In this document: piece by piece, positions 1-8,840 of the stretch
Layout: each line of letters starts with the position of its first letter
How positions within the stretch are numbered: position 1 is the first letter of the stretch
DNA from: Metabacillus sp. FJAT-52054
GTDB taxonomy: Bacteria > Bacillota > Bacilli > Bacillales > Bacillaceae
NCBI RefSeq assembly: GCF_037201815.1
Contig: NZ_CP147407.1
Span: forward strand, 1,116,001 to 1,180,000
Length of the DNA: 64,000 nt
Direction: 5' to 3'
Program-made: the position numbers and the translations under genes
The notes under the pieces: model-generated
What the model saw: the letters and a program-made list of their open reading frames with translations, nothing else
Databases searched by the model: none
Told to the model about the DNA's origin: nothing

Positions 1-26
1 TTGCTTTAGGACAGGAGGATCTTATT

Positions 27-464
27 ATGTTTGAGATAAAACCAATTCAATCAATGGAAGCGATTCCGCTTCGCCAGATGGTGATTTCACCGGACTCGCC
101 ACTGGAAGAGAGCAAGTATATCGGAGATGAAAACGAAGATACCATACATATTGGAGCGTTTGCGAAGGATCAGCTTGTCGGGGCAGCCTCTTTTTATAAG
201 GAGCAGCATGACAAATTAAGCGGCAAAAGCATGTACCGCCTTAAAGGGCTTGCAATTGATCCGGGTCACCGCAATGAGTTAAGGGGGCAGACGCTCATTT
301 TGTTCGGTGAGAACCTTTTAGCACAAAACAAAATTGAGGTGCTGTGGTGCACGACAAAAGTGTCAAATCTGCCTTACTATCAGCATCTTGGATTTCATGA
401 GACAGAGCATACCTACAATGATGGAGAAAAGGGTCTTCAAGTTTTGATGGTTAAGCATATATGA
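27..464 (+). CDS. yhfO: GNAT family N-acetyltransferase (YhfO-like)
   Basis: A 145-residue single-domain acetyltransferase of the GCN5 fold that moves an acetyl group from acetyl-CoA to an unknown amine. The acetyl-CoA region is around residues 70-95 (LKGLAIDPGHR followed by LRGQTLI), and the C-terminal motif YYQHLGFHE is typical of the family's last strand. An AGGAGG at 13-18 precedes the ATG by a normal distance. It stands alone and ends in a strong hairpin terminator before the beta-oxidation operon. The yhfO name is by memory of size and neighbourhood; the substrate is unknown. Confidence 0.75.
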   Translation: MFEIKPIQSMEAIPLRQMVISPDSPLEESKYIGDENEDTIHIGAFAKDQLVGAASFYKEQHDKLSGKSMYRLKGLAIDPGHRNELRGQTLILFGENLLAQNKIEVLWCTTKVSNLPYYQHLGFHETEHTYNDGEKGLQVLMVKHI

Positions 465-475
465 TTATTTCAGCA

Positions 476-508
476 GAGCGGGCAAGATTGAATGCCCGCT
501 CATTTTTT
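476..508 (+). terminator. Terminator after the GNAT gene
   Basis: Nine-base-pair stem GAGCGGGCA / TGCCCGCTC followed by A and six T. It separates the GNAT gene from the fatty-acid operon. Confidence 0.85.
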
Positions 509-578
509 ATGGCGCAAAAGCAGGATTTTAGCAGAATGATAGGAAAGTATATAGAGAGATTCTATTTTTGCAAGAAAA

Positions 579-592
579 TGAAAGCGATTCCA
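579..592 (+). promoter_or_regulatory. Candidate cre (CcpA) site before the beta-oxidation operon
   Basis: TGAAAGCGATTCCA fits the Bacillus cre consensus TGWAANCGNTNWCA with one mismatch. It lies 5 bases before the ribosome binding site of the first operon gene, a position where CcpA could block transcription in glucose. Found by eye; binding is inferred. Confidence 0.5.
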
Positions 593-609
593 ATTTTGGA
601 GGGGATTCG

Positions 610-2169
610 ATGTATTCATCAATCGGGAAGCTTTTTGATCTAGCGGCGGAAAAGGGCAGGGATAAAGAGGCGCTTGCTGATGTGTCTCGCGGTATAAGAA
701 GGACTTTCAGCGAGTGGAAAACAGATGTGAATCAATGTGCAAATGCTTTGCATGAAGCAGGGGTGAAAAAGGGAGACCGTGTTTCCACGTTCCTTTTTAA
801 CTGTGCCGAGCTTGCAACGGTGTTCTTTGCCTGCTCAAAGATTGGTGCAGTGCTGAACCCGATTAATTTCCGCTTAAAATCACAGGAAGTCGCATTTATA
901 TTAACGGATTGTTCTCCGAAGCTCGTCCTGTTTGAGAAAGCTCTCACACCGGAAATTGATGCGCTGCATGAGCAATTCCCCTATACGCTTTTCTGGTCCA
1001 TCGATTCTGCTCCTCCGTCCTATGCGGACTATTATCATGAAAAGGTCAAAACCGCTCCCGCTCATGATGTGCAGACGGAGGTTACGGAGGATGATTTATA
1101 CGCCATTATGTATACGAGCGGGACAACAGGCCGTCCAAAAGGCGTGCTCCACAGGCACCGAGACATGATTGACCAGGCAATGGTTTGCACTATGGCGCTC
1201 CGTCTCACTCCAAATGACTGCGGGCTGACAGCCGCTCCGATGTTCCACTGTGCCGAGCTTCATTGCTGCTTCCTTCCGAGAGTCCTGATTGGTGCTAAAA
1301 ATGTGATTCTGCACCATTTTGATCCGAAGCAGGTCCTGGATGTCATAAAAAAAGATCAGATCACCATTATGTTCGGAGCCCCGACGATGTGGAATATGCT
1401 TTTACAGGAAGACTTGGAGTCAGCTGACTTCAGCAGTATGAGGGTCGGTCTTTATGGTGCTGCTCCAATGGCACCTGCTTTAGTAAAAGCCCTGAAAGAG
1501 GCGGCTGGTATCGACTTGGTTCAGGCATACGGCATGACTGAAATGGGTCCGGCTGTGACCTTCCTTACTGAAGATGAACAGCTGACTAAGGCCGGTTCTG
1601 CAGGAAGAGTATGCTTTGGACATGAACTGATTATCGTACGCCCGAATGAAGATGGACCGGCTGAACCGGATGACCGGCTCAAGCCATATGAGGTGGGGGA
1701 AATTCTCGTTAAGGGCCCATCCGTTATGGCCGGCTATCATCAGAGACCCGAGGCAAGTGAGAAAGCATTGTATAAAGGCTGGTATCACTCCGGAGACCTC
1801 GGTTATTTGGATAAAGACGGCTATTTGTTCGTTGCAGACCGTGTGGATGACATGATGATCAGCGGCGGAGAAAACGTATACCCGCGCGAGGTGGAAGATG
1901 CCCTGCATGAGCATGATGGGGTCCTTGACGCAGCCGTTCTCGGAGAGCCGGATGAAAAATGGGGCGAAATCGTAGTAGCGTATATTGTAAAGAAAAACCC
2001 AGAATTGACAGAGGATGATCTTGAAATTTTTTGCAAAGAAGGAAGCAGATTAGCGGCCTATAAGCGTCCGCGCAAATATATTTTTACCGAACAGCTGCCA
2101 AGAAACGCAAGCGGAAAAATCCAGAAATTCCTGCTGAGGGAGCAGCTTGCCGCACATACACAGGCGTAA
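610..2169 (+). CDS. Long- or medium-chain acyl-CoA ligase (AMP-forming), YhfT-like
   Basis: Activates fatty acids with ATP and CoA, the entry step of beta-oxidation. The AMP-binding P-loop YTSGTTGRPKG starts at residue 168, the YGMTEMGP adenylate motif at about 307, the hinge-region motif GDL at about 395, and the catalytic lysine in NASGKIQK is K503. The length of 519 residues is normal. ATG at 610 is chosen because GGAGGGG lies just upstream at 597-604; an in-frame ATG at 568 has no such site. First gene of a five-gene operon whose members supply every later step. The substrate chain length cannot be read from sequence. Confidence 0.9.
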   Translation: MYSSIGKLFDLAAEKGRDKEALADVSRGIRRTFSEWKTDVNQCANALHEAGVKKGDRVSTFLFNCAELATVFFACSKIGAVLNPINFRLKSQEVAFILTDCSPKLVLFEKALTPEIDALHEQFPYTLFWSIDSAPPSYADYYHEKVKTAPAHDVQTEVTEDDLYAIMYTSGTTGRPKGVLHRHRDMIDQAMVCTMALRLTPNDCGLTAAPMFHCAELHCCFLPRVLIGAKNVILHHFDPKQVLDVIKKDQITIMFGAPTMWNMLLQEDLESADFSSMRVGLYGAAPMAPALVKALKEAAGIDLVQAYGMTEMGPAVTFLTEDEQLTKAGSAGRVCFGHELIIVRPNEDGPAEPDDRLKPYEVGEILVKGPSVMAGYHQRPEASEKALYKGWYHSGDLGYLDKDGYLFVADRVDDMMISGGENVYPREVEDALHEHDGVLDAAVLGEPDEKWGEIVVAYIVKKNPELTEDDLEIFCKEGSRLAAYKRPRKYIFTEQLPRNASGKIQKFLLREQLAAHTQA

Positions 2170-2188
2170 CAGAAAGGATGAAAAAGGG

Positions 2189-3337
2189 ATGACATCAGCC
2201 GTCTATATAAAAGAAGAGCATGCCATATTCAGAAGTTCTTTGAGAAGGTTTTTACAGAAGGAAGCCGTACCTTTTTACGAGCAATGGGAAAAGGACCGTC
2301 TAATTCCAAGAGATTTTTGGATGAAAGCCGGGAAGGAAGGTTATTTATGTCCATGGGTGGATGAGGAATACGGCGGACTTCAAGCAGATTTTGGCTATTC
2401 CGTCATCTTAAATGAAGAAATGGAGAAGGTCGGTTCAAGTCTGATTGGTTTCGGGCTTCATAGTGATATTACCGTCCCATATATTCATGAATTCGGAACA
2501 CCGGAGCAAAAGCAGCGCTGGCTTCCTGGCTGTGTTTCCGGGGATATCATTACCGCAATCGCGATGACTGAGCCCGGGGCAGGGTCCGATTTAGCTGGAA
2601 TCAAGACCACTGCGGTGAAAGAGGGGGATTCCTACAGGCTGAATGGTTCGAAAACGTTCATAACGAACGGTATTCATGCAGACCTTGTTATCGTGGTCTG
2701 TAAAACAGATCCGAAGGCGGTTCCCGCTCATAAAGGAATCAGCCTGATTGCTGTAGAGAAAGAAACAATCGGTTTTCATAAAGGGAAGAAGCTCGACAAG
2801 GTGGGTCTGCATGCCCAGGATACAGCTGAGCTTTATTTTGAAGATGCGATCGTACCTGCAGAGAACCTGCTTGGGGAAGAAGGCAAAGGCTTCTACTACC
2901 TCATGCAAATGCTTCAGCAGGAGCGGCTGCTCGTTGGAATTTGTGCTCAGGCATCTGCGGAACGGATTTTGGAACTGACTTCTGCTTATGTGAAGGAACG
3001 TGAAGCCTTTGGAAAATCAATCAGCAAGCTCCAAACCGTTCAGTTTCGTCTTGCTGAAATGGCGACAGAAGTGCAAATTGGCCGTTCGTTTTTAAATGAA
3101 GCCATTCAGGATCATATGGATGGCAAGGATGCGGTTCAAAAGGTATCCATGGCTAAATGGTGGCTCACAGACATGGCAAAACGCATAGCGGCAGAAGGAA
3201 TGCAGCTGCATGGAGGGTACGGATACATGGAGGAATACGAGGTTGCAAGGCGGTACCGTGATATCCCGGTTATGGCTATATACGCCGGCACTAATGAAAT
3301 CATGAAAACGATTATTGCGAAAAAGATGGGACTTTAA
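2189..3337 (+). CDS. Acyl-CoA dehydrogenase
   Basis: FAD-dependent enzyme for the first oxidation of beta-oxidation (acyl-CoA to trans-2-enoyl-CoA), 382 residues. The family motif TEPGAGSDLAGIKTTA is near residue 130, and the C-terminal GGYGYMEEYEVARRYRD segment is typical. At the usual MCAD catalytic position the sequence reads IYAGTNEI, with Ala instead of Glu. A glutamate at about residue 245 (QQERLL) matches the alternative base used by isovaleryl- and long-chain enzymes, so a long or branched substrate is plausible. The ATG at 2189 comes 19 bases after the ligase stop, with AGAAAGG upstream. Confidence 0.9.
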   Translation: MTSAVYIKEEHAIFRSSLRRFLQKEAVPFYEQWEKDRLIPRDFWMKAGKEGYLCPWVDEEYGGLQADFGYSVILNEEMEKVGSSLIGFGLHSDITVPYIHEFGTPEQKQRWLPGCVSGDIITAIAMTEPGAGSDLAGIKTTAVKEGDSYRLNGSKTFITNGIHADLVIVVCKTDPKAVPAHKGISLIAVEKETIGFHKGKKLDKVGLHAQDTAELYFEDAIVPAENLLGEEGKGFYYLMQMLQQERLLVGICAQASAERILELTSAYVKEREAFGKSISKLQTVQFRLAEMATEVQIGRSFLNEAIQDHMDGKDAVQKVSMAKWWLTDMAKRIAAEGMQLHGGYGYMEEYEVARRYRDIPVMAIYAGTNEIMKTIIAKKMGL

Positions 3338-3354
3338 TTAGGGGGAGAAAGCTT

Positions 3355-4230
3355 ATGGGCCTGACAAAAATAGCGGTGATCGGGGCGGGGTTAATGGGGA
3401 GCGGCATTGCCCAGTCACTGGCAATGGGAGGAAAACGGGTCACACTCTATGATTCCTCAAAACAATCGCTGAAAAAGGCAGAAGCCTCTATTGAAAAAAG
3501 CCTGCAGCGCTTCGTTAAAGCAGGAACAATGGACAAAGAGGTTGTTTTCACGGTTATGGAGCATATCCGTCCTGTTCATGATGTGTGGGAAGCGGTAAAG
3601 GACGCGGAGCTTGTCATCGAAGCGGTTCCTGAATCACTTTCCTTAAAAAAACTAGTATTTGAGGAAATCGACCGGCTGGCACCGGAGGAAGCCATTTTGG
3701 CTACCAATACATCTGAATTAAGTGTTACAGCGATTGGGGCTGCTACAAGCCGTCCGGATAAAGTACTCGGGATGCACTGGTTCAATCCTGCGCCGGTCAT
3801 GAGGCTGATTGAAATCGTACAGGGAGAGGATACATCAGCCGAAACCATTAAAGCTGTAGAAGAGGTTTCCCAGGAAATAGGGAAGGAAACGGTGATAGTT
3901 AAGGATCGGCAGGGCTTTGTCACAACCAGGGCTCTTACTGCCCATCTGCTGGAATGCATAAGGATGCATGAAGAAGGGGTGGCAGATGCCAAAGGTATTG
4001 ATAAAGCGATCCGATTGGGGCTGAACTATCCAATGGGACCGCTGGAGCTTGCCGATCTTGTCGGACTTGATACAATGCTGTTCGTCAGCGAAGGAATGGC
4101 CGCTGCCTATGGCGATCGATTTTTGCCTCCGCAGAGTTTGAGAAAAATGGTTGAAGCAGGCCATTTTGGACGAAAAACAGGAAAAGGCTTTTATACCTAT
4201 ACGGACCAAAGGGAGACGAGTAAACAATGA
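3355..4230 (+). CDS. 3-hydroxyacyl-CoA (3-hydroxybutyryl-CoA) dehydrogenase
   Basis: Oxidises 3-hydroxyacyl-CoA with NAD, 291 residues. The N-terminal Rossmann motif VIGAGLMGSGIAQ is at residues 8-20. The catalytic histidine lies in GMHWFNPAP near residue 142, and the C-terminal helical domain carries GLNYPMGPLELADLVG and GRKTGKGFY. The RBS AGGGGGAGA precedes the ATG. Its stop overlaps the start of the thiolase gene (ATGA), so the two are translationally coupled. The size fits the single-function PaaH/Hbd family rather than a multifunctional FadB. Confidence 0.92.
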   Translation: MGLTKIAVIGAGLMGSGIAQSLAMGGKRVTLYDSSKQSLKKAEASIEKSLQRFVKAGTMDKEVVFTVMEHIRPVHDVWEAVKDAELVIEAVPESLSLKKLVFEEIDRLAPEEAILATNTSELSVTAIGAATSRPDKVLGMHWFNPAPVMRLIEIVQGEDTSAETIKAVEEVSQEIGKETVIVKDRQGFVTTRALTAHLLECIRMHEEGVADAKGIDKAIRLGLNYPMGPLELADLVGLDTMLFVSEGMAAAYGDRFLPPQSLRKMVEAGHFGRKTGKGFYTYTDQRETSKQ

Positions 4231-5381
4231 GCAGAGAAGCCGTCATCATTGAAGCGGTCCGGACCCCCGCAGGCAAGCGAAAGGGAGTTTACCGCGAAAC
4301 GCATCCGGTGCATCTCGCTTCGGGAATTCTTAAAGAACTGACTCGGCGTTCCGGGTTAAATCCAAACCTGATCGAGGATGTGGTCATGGGCTGTGTCAGT
4401 CCGATCAAGGAACAGGGCTTAAACATTGGCCGCCTCGCTGCTCTTGACGCTGGTTTTCCCGTAACCGTGCCATCTGTTCAGCTGAATCGGATGTGCGGTT
4501 CAGGATTGCAGGCCATCCAGTTTGCCTGCCAGGAAATTACGTCAGGAGATATGGACATTACCGTCGCCGCCGGAGTGGAGAGCATGACAAAGGTTCCAAT
4601 TTTGAGTGATGGAAATGACCAAACCATCCCGCCTTCTCTGAAAGATCAATATCATTTTGTTCATCAGGGAGTATCAGCCGAACTAATTGCAGTAAAATAC
4701 AGCCTGACACGGGAAGAGTTGGATCGATTTTCATTTGAAAGCCACCAAAAGGCGCTCGCAGCTCAGAAAAATGGAAGATTTGATGCGGAAATATTCCCTG
4801 TAACAGGAATGGACCGAGAAGGCACAACCATTACCGTAACACAGGACGAAGGCCCCCGTGCTGACACGTCGGTCGAAGCCCTGGCTGCATTAAAGCCTGT
4901 TTTTAAAGAAGACGGCGTCATTACGGCAGGAAATGCGAGCCAGATGAGTGATGGAGCTGCGGCGATTCTCCTGATGGAAAAAAACAAAGCGCTGCAGCTG
5001 GGGTTCAAGCCGCGCGCGAGAATTGCGGCGAACACTGTCGTTGGGTCAGATCCCATATTAATGCTGGATGGTGTCATCCCGGCAACGAAAAAAGTGCTCG
5101 ATAAAGCCGGGCTTAAGATTGAAGATATCGATCTGTTTGAAATAAATGAAGCCTTTGCGCCTGTCGTTTTAGCCTGGATGAAGGAATTGGGACCGGACAG
5201 AGAGAAAGTAAATGTAAACGGAGGGGCCATAGCACTTGGCCATCCTCTTGGAGCAACAGGCGTTAAACTAATGACGACGCTCCTTCATGAATTGGAACGC
5301 AGAAATGGCCGCTATGGACTTTTGACGATCTGCATTGGCCACGGAATGGCTGTAGCTACCATCATTGAACGATTAAACTAA
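4227..5381 (+). CDS. Thiolase (acetyl-CoA acyltransferase)
   Basis: Last step of beta-oxidation, cleaving 3-ketoacyl-CoA with CoA to release acetyl-CoA; 384 residues. The nucleophile cysteine is in NRMCGSGLQAI near residue 90, the active-site histidine in GGAIALGHPLGATG near 341, and the second active-site cysteine in TICIGHGMA near 372. The last motif has His where most thiolases have Gly (CxGGG becomes CIGHG), a change worth noting beside an active-site residue. All other core residues are present, so the enzyme is probably active. Coupled by overlap to the gene before it. Confidence 0.92.
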   Translation: MSREAVIIEAVRTPAGKRKGVYRETHPVHLASGILKELTRRSGLNPNLIEDVVMGCVSPIKEQGLNIGRLAALDAGFPVTVPSVQLNRMCGSGLQAIQFACQEITSGDMDITVAAGVESMTKVPILSDGNDQTIPPSLKDQYHFVHQGVSAELIAVKYSLTREELDRFSFESHQKALAAQKNGRFDAEIFPVTGMDREGTTITVTQDEGPRADTSVEALAALKPVFKEDGVITAGNASQMSDGAAAILLMEKNKALQLGFKPRARIAANTVVGSDPILMLDGVIPATKKVLDKAGLKIEDIDLFEINEAFAPVVLAWMKELGPDREKVNVNGGAIALGHPLGATGVKLMTTLLHELERRNGRYGLLTICIGHGMAVATIIERLN

Positions 5382-5394
5382 AGGGGATGAAGCA

Positions 5395-6165
5395 ATGAAC
5401 ACGGTAAATGTAGTGTATGAGGGAAGAGTTGCAAAAGTTGAAATGAGCAGACCGGACGTATTGAATGCAATGGACGGCGAAATGCTGAGCGAGCTTCTCG
5501 CAGCATTTAAAGAGGTGCGGGATAGTGAAGCGGATGTTTTAGTGATCTCAGGAGCAGGACGGGGATTTTCCTCTGGCGGCGATATTAAGTCAATGCTTTC
5601 TGATATGGATGAGTCCGCATTTTCATCCGTCATGTATACGATCTCGCAAATGATTACCGAGCTGTATACGATGCCGAAGCTCACCATCAGTGCTATTCAT
5701 GGTGCCGCAGCCGGACTTGGCTTCAGCCTGGCACTGGCATGCGACCATGTGATAGCGCATGAAACGGCGATTCTCTCAATGAACTTTATCGGAATCGGTC
5801 TGATTCCGGACGGCGGCGGCCATTTCTTTATGGAAAAACGTTTAGGTGAAACAAAAGCGAAGCAGATGATCTGGGAGGGAAGAAGACTCTCGGCTGAAGG
5901 TGCGATGCAGGCCGGCCTTATTGATCAAATGGTCGCAGGGGATATGAAAGCGGCTGTAGAAGAGAAAATTTCTGAATGGCTTGAAAAACCCGTCGCTGCC
6001 ATGATTGAGACAAAACGCATTTACACCTCTAGAAGGGCAGCAGACCTTGAAACCATCTTAAGTCTTGAAACCTCTTCCCAATATAAAATGAGACAGACAA
6101 AGGATCACAAGGAAGGTATTTCTTCTTTCCTTGAAAAGAGACAGCCTCAGTTTTCGGGAAAGTAA
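5395..6165 (+). CDS. Enoyl-CoA hydratase/isomerase family protein
   Basis: Crotonase-fold enzyme of 256 residues, expected to hydrate trans-2-enoyl-CoA and so complete the operon's pathway. The oxyanion-hole segments are visible as RGFSSGGDIKSM near residues 58-69 and GAAAGLGFSLALACD near 102-116. The segment NFIGIGLIPDGGG replaces the usual glutamate-containing active-site helix, so the second catalytic residue is less certain and an isomerase role is possible. The ATG follows AAAGGGGATG 13 bases after the thiolase stop. Last gene of the operon; a perfect terminator follows. Confidence 0.88.
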   Translation: MNTVNVVYEGRVAKVEMSRPDVLNAMDGEMLSELLAAFKEVRDSEADVLVISGAGRGFSSGGDIKSMLSDMDESAFSSVMYTISQMITELYTMPKLTISAIHGAAAGLGFSLALACDHVIAHETAILSMNFIGIGLIPDGGGHFFMEKRLGETKAKQMIWEGRRLSAEGAMQAGLIDQMVAGDMKAAVEEKISEWLEKPVAAMIETKRIYTSRRAADLETILSLETSSQYKMRQTKDHKEGISSFLEKRQPQFSGK

Positions 6166-6192
6166 TTAATGCTATAGAATAGGCAAACACAC

Positions 6193-6220
6193 AAAAGAGG
6201 TGCTAGTAGCACCTCTTTTT
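6193..6220. terminator. Bidirectional terminator between the beta-oxidation operon and the yhzC-like gene
   Basis: AGAGGTGCT / AGCACCTCT stem with a three-base loop and A/T tracts on both sides. It can serve both converging genes. Confidence 0.9.
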
Positions 6221-6406
6221 CTAACGCTCAAATAACACCATCTTGCCGGCCGCATTCACACAGCGGTGCGTTTTCTTTGTATAATTTTTTTCCTCAAGTT
6301 TTTGAATGCCAAGATCTTTTGCTTCCTGCTCGCTCGCTGCCTCGAAGCTTTCATCCAGAAGCTTTTCCCCATTTTTTTCAAATACAGTTAAGTAGTACTT
6401 TCCCAT
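6221..6406 (-). CDS. Small YhzC-like protein
   Basis: A 61-residue soluble, charged protein starting MGKYYLTVFEKNGEKLLDES and ending GKMVLFER. I recall a similar small protein, YhzC, in Bacillus subtilis, but the function is unknown. GGGGAGG lies just upstream of the ATG. It converges on the beta-oxidation operon and shares its terminator. The compact strand-helix pattern suggests a single small domain; no membrane segment. Confidence 0.7.
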   Translation of the reverse strand: MGKYYLTVFEKNGEKLLDESFEAASEQEAKDLGIQKLEEKNYTKKTHRCVNAAGKMVLFER

Positions 6407-6562
6407 AGCTGCCTCCCCTTTGCCTCATTAAAATCGTCCTCTATTATTATTTCGGAAACGAATTCCAAAATTCCTTCTTCTAACTTCCATTTTAATCATT
6501 TATGATGAAATTGAAACTTTTTACCAGCAGGCACGTAATGAACCATTAGAGGAGGGATATTT

Positions 6563-7462
6563 ATGGCCTTAATGCTGAATAAAGTAACGAAGAATTTTGG
6601 AGCGCATACAGCTGTTGATCAGCTGAATCTCGAAATACCGGAGAAAGAGATCTTTGGCTTTTTAGGAGCGAACGGTGCGGGAAAAACGACCACATTCAGA
6701 ATGATTCTTGGGCTGCTGCATCCAAGCGGCGGTGAAATCAGCTGGCAAGGAGAGCCCATTAATTACAAAACCACTGATCAAATCGGCTATTTGCCTGAGG
6801 AAAGAGGACTTTACCCGAAGCTGAAGGTGAAGGACCAGCTTGTGTATTTGGCTAAATTAAAAGGAATGCACAAAAGCGAATCAGAAAAAGAACTGACTAA
6901 ATGGCTTGACCGTTTTAAGGTGCCTGAGTATATGAATAAAAAAGTTGAAGAGCTGTCTAAAGGAAATCAGCAGAAAATCCAGTTTATAACGGCAGTGCTT
7001 CACAAACCGAAGCTGCTGATTCTGGATGAACCCTTCTCAGGGCTTGACCCGGTAAACGTTGAGCTTTTGAAAGAAGCGGTTGAAGAACTGAGACAGCAGG
7101 GGACTTCAATCGTTTTCTCAAGCCACCGAATGGAGCATGTTGAGGAGATGTGCAACCATTTATGCATCATGCATAAAGGAAAGCCGGTTGTTCATGGCGG
7201 ATTGAAGGATATTAAACGGTCCTTCGGGAAGAAAAATGTCATCATTCATGGTGATTTTGATTTAACCTATCTCAGTGAACTCCCAGGCGTTATTAAACAT
7301 AAGAAAACGTCAGAGGGCATCAGGCTCCAGGTAACCCGCGAGGAAGTGTCGCAGGATGTGCTGGCAGCCATTCAGAACAAAGGATTCATCCGTAAATTTG
7401 TTCTGGAAGAACCTTCTTTAAATGATATTTTCATTGAGAAGGTAGGTGCGTCCTATGAGTAA
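6563..7462 (+). CDS. yhaQ: ABC transporter ATP-binding protein, YhaQ-like (NatA type)
   Basis: ATPase half of a two-gene exporter, 299 residues. Walker A GANGAGKTT is at residues 35-43, signature LSKGNQQK near 131, Walker B LLILDEP near 151 and the switch histidine in SSHRMEH near 188. An extra C-terminal domain of about 80 residues is common in NatA/DrrA-type exporters. The gene overlaps the permease gene yhaP by 8 bases, so they are coupled. The substrate is unknown; relatives export sodium ions or drugs. Confidence 0.88.
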   Translation: MALMLNKVTKNFGAHTAVDQLNLEIPEKEIFGFLGANGAGKTTTFRMILGLLHPSGGEISWQGEPINYKTTDQIGYLPEERGLYPKLKVKDQLVYLAKLKGMHKSESEKELTKWLDRFKVPEYMNKKVEELSKGNQQKIQFITAVLHKPKLLILDEPFSGLDPVNVELLKEAVEELRQQGTSIVFSSHRMEHVEEMCNHLCIMHKGKPVVHGGLKDIKRSFGKKNVIIHGDFDLTYLSELPGVIKHKKTSEGIRLQVTREEVSQDVLAAIQNKGFIRKFVLEEPSLNDIFIEKVGASYE

Positions 7463-8705
7463 ATTCTGGGTTGTGATGCTGTATACATATCAAAACAAAG
7501 TGAAGTCAAAATCTTTTCTAATTACAACCGGTATTTCCCTTCTATTAATATTCGGCATTTCCAACCTCCAAAATGTAATGGAGATGTTCAATAAAAACGA
7601 ACCAAAAAAAATTGCCGTAATCGACGAAGGGGGCTCCCTTTTCGAGCCGTTCCGCCAAAATGCAGAAGCACTTGATAAAGATTTGGAGATAAAGCAATCA
7701 TCAGAAAATGAAGACACACTCAAAAAGCAGGTGCTGGACGGAAAGCTTGATGCTTATGTGGTGCTGAAAAGTGATGCAGAAGGCATGCCGGAGGGAACCT
7801 TTAACGCTGAATCTGTCGTAGATTCCGGATTCGCATACAGTCTTGATCAGTCGCTGCAGCAGACCAAAGTGGCGATCGGGACAGAAAAACTCGGTGTGGA
7901 CACTGCTCAGATTTCAAAGCTTCTTGCTCCAGTGGAAATGGAAAAGAACGCACTTCAGGAAAATGCAAAGTCTGAGGAAGAATTAAATCAGGCCCGCGGT
8001 CTTGTGTATGTCATGCTGTTTGTTATTTATTTCTCTGTCATAACGTATGCAAGTATGATTGCCATGGAGGTGGCGACGGAGAAATCCTCCAGAGTGATGG
8101 AAATTCTGATTTCAAGCATCTCGCCTATTCAGCAGATGTTCGCTAAAATTTTAGGTATCGCACTTGTCAGCTTAACGCAGCTCGCGATCATGATTGGTGT
8201 CGGTTTCCTTGCTGTCAAAGATAAAATGGCTCAGATTGATGCGATGAGCGGCGGGGTGATGGGTATTTCCAATACATCTCCTGCGACCATCGCATATTGC
8301 TTCATTTTCTTCCTGCTTGGCTACTTCCTTTTTGCTACACTGGCGGCGTTCCTTGGCTCGCTTGTAAGCAGAATAGAAGATGTTCAGCAAATGATTACGC
8401 CGATGATTTTCATCGTCGTTGCCGGCTTCATGATTGCGATGTTCAATCTTGGCAATCCGGATAATACGTTTGTTACGGTAACATCCTTTATCCCATTTTT
8501 CGCACCGATGATTATGTTCCTAAGGGTAGGGATGCTGGATGTTCCGTTCTGGCAGGTTGGACTGTCAATCTTTATATTGATCGCTTCCATCTATCTGCTT
8601 GCTTATTTTGGTTCGCGTGTATACAAAGGCGGGGTGCTCATGTATGGAAGCTCAAGCTCGCTGAAGGATATTAAGAAAGCGATTAGCATCGGAAAAGATC
8701 ACTAA
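7455..8705 (+). CDS. yhaP: ABC-2 type permease, YhaP-like (NatB type)
   Basis: Membrane half of the YhaQP exporter, 416 residues from the ATG inside the end of yhaQ. The frame also extends to a GTG at 7446, but the ATG is better placed. One N-terminal membrane helix (about residues 20-40) is followed by a roughly 150-residue outside domain and then about five helices from residue 175, including YVMLFVIYFSVITYASMIAM. The conserved segment EKSSRVMEILISSISP is typical of NatB permeases. Ends at a strong hairpin terminator. Confidence 0.87.
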   Translation: MSKFWVVMLYTYQNKVKSKSFLITTGISLLLIFGISNLQNVMEMFNKNEPKKIAVIDEGGSLFEPFRQNAEALDKDLEIKQSSENEDTLKKQVLDGKLDAYVVLKSDAEGMPEGTFNAESVVDSGFAYSLDQSLQQTKVAIGTEKLGVDTAQISKLLAPVEMEKNALQENAKSEEELNQARGLVYVMLFVIYFSVITYASMIAMEVATEKSSRVMEILISSISPIQQMFAKILGIALVSLTQLAIMIGVGFLAVKDKMAQIDAMSGGVMGISNTSPATIAYCFIFFLLGYFLFATLAAFLGSLVSRIEDVQQMITPMIFIVVAGFMIAMFNLGNPDNTFVTVTSFIPFFAPMIMFLRVGMLDVPFWQVGLSIFILIASIYLLAYFGSRVYKGGVLMYGSSSSLKDIKKAISIGKDH

Positions 8706-8711
8706 ACGGAA

Positions 8712-8738
8712 AGCCCGGGTAAAGCCGGGCTCTTTTTT
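8712..8738 (+). terminator. Terminator of yhaQP
   Basis: AGCCCGG / CCGGGCT stem, six-base loop, then C and six T. Confidence 0.88.
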
Positions 8739-8806
8739 CTATGCGGGATGTTAATTAAAAGAACGGTACCGGCAGTAAACTCAAAGATTACGAAGGGGCT
8801 GAAACC

Positions 8807-8834
8807 TAAAAAAACCTGCTTGATAAAAGCAGGT
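8807..8834 (-). terminator. Terminator of the DUF3889 gene
   Basis: ACCTGCTT / AAGCAGGT stem with a T run on the minus strand just after the stop of the gene at 8841. Confidence 0.85.
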
Positions 8835-8840
8835 CTGAGC

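Noticed and set aside
489..506. FadR-like TGAATG...TCATT before the beta-oxidation operon
   Set aside because: Five of 18 positions differ and the sequence is the right arm of the GNAT terminator.
568..609. Upstream ATG for the acyl-CoA ligase
   Set aside because: No RBS; the ATG at 610 has GGAGGGG at the right distance, and the extra residues overlap the candidate cre site.
461..643. 60-residue open frame over the start of the acyl-CoA ligase
   Set aside because: It runs through the terminator and into the ligase gene in another frame.
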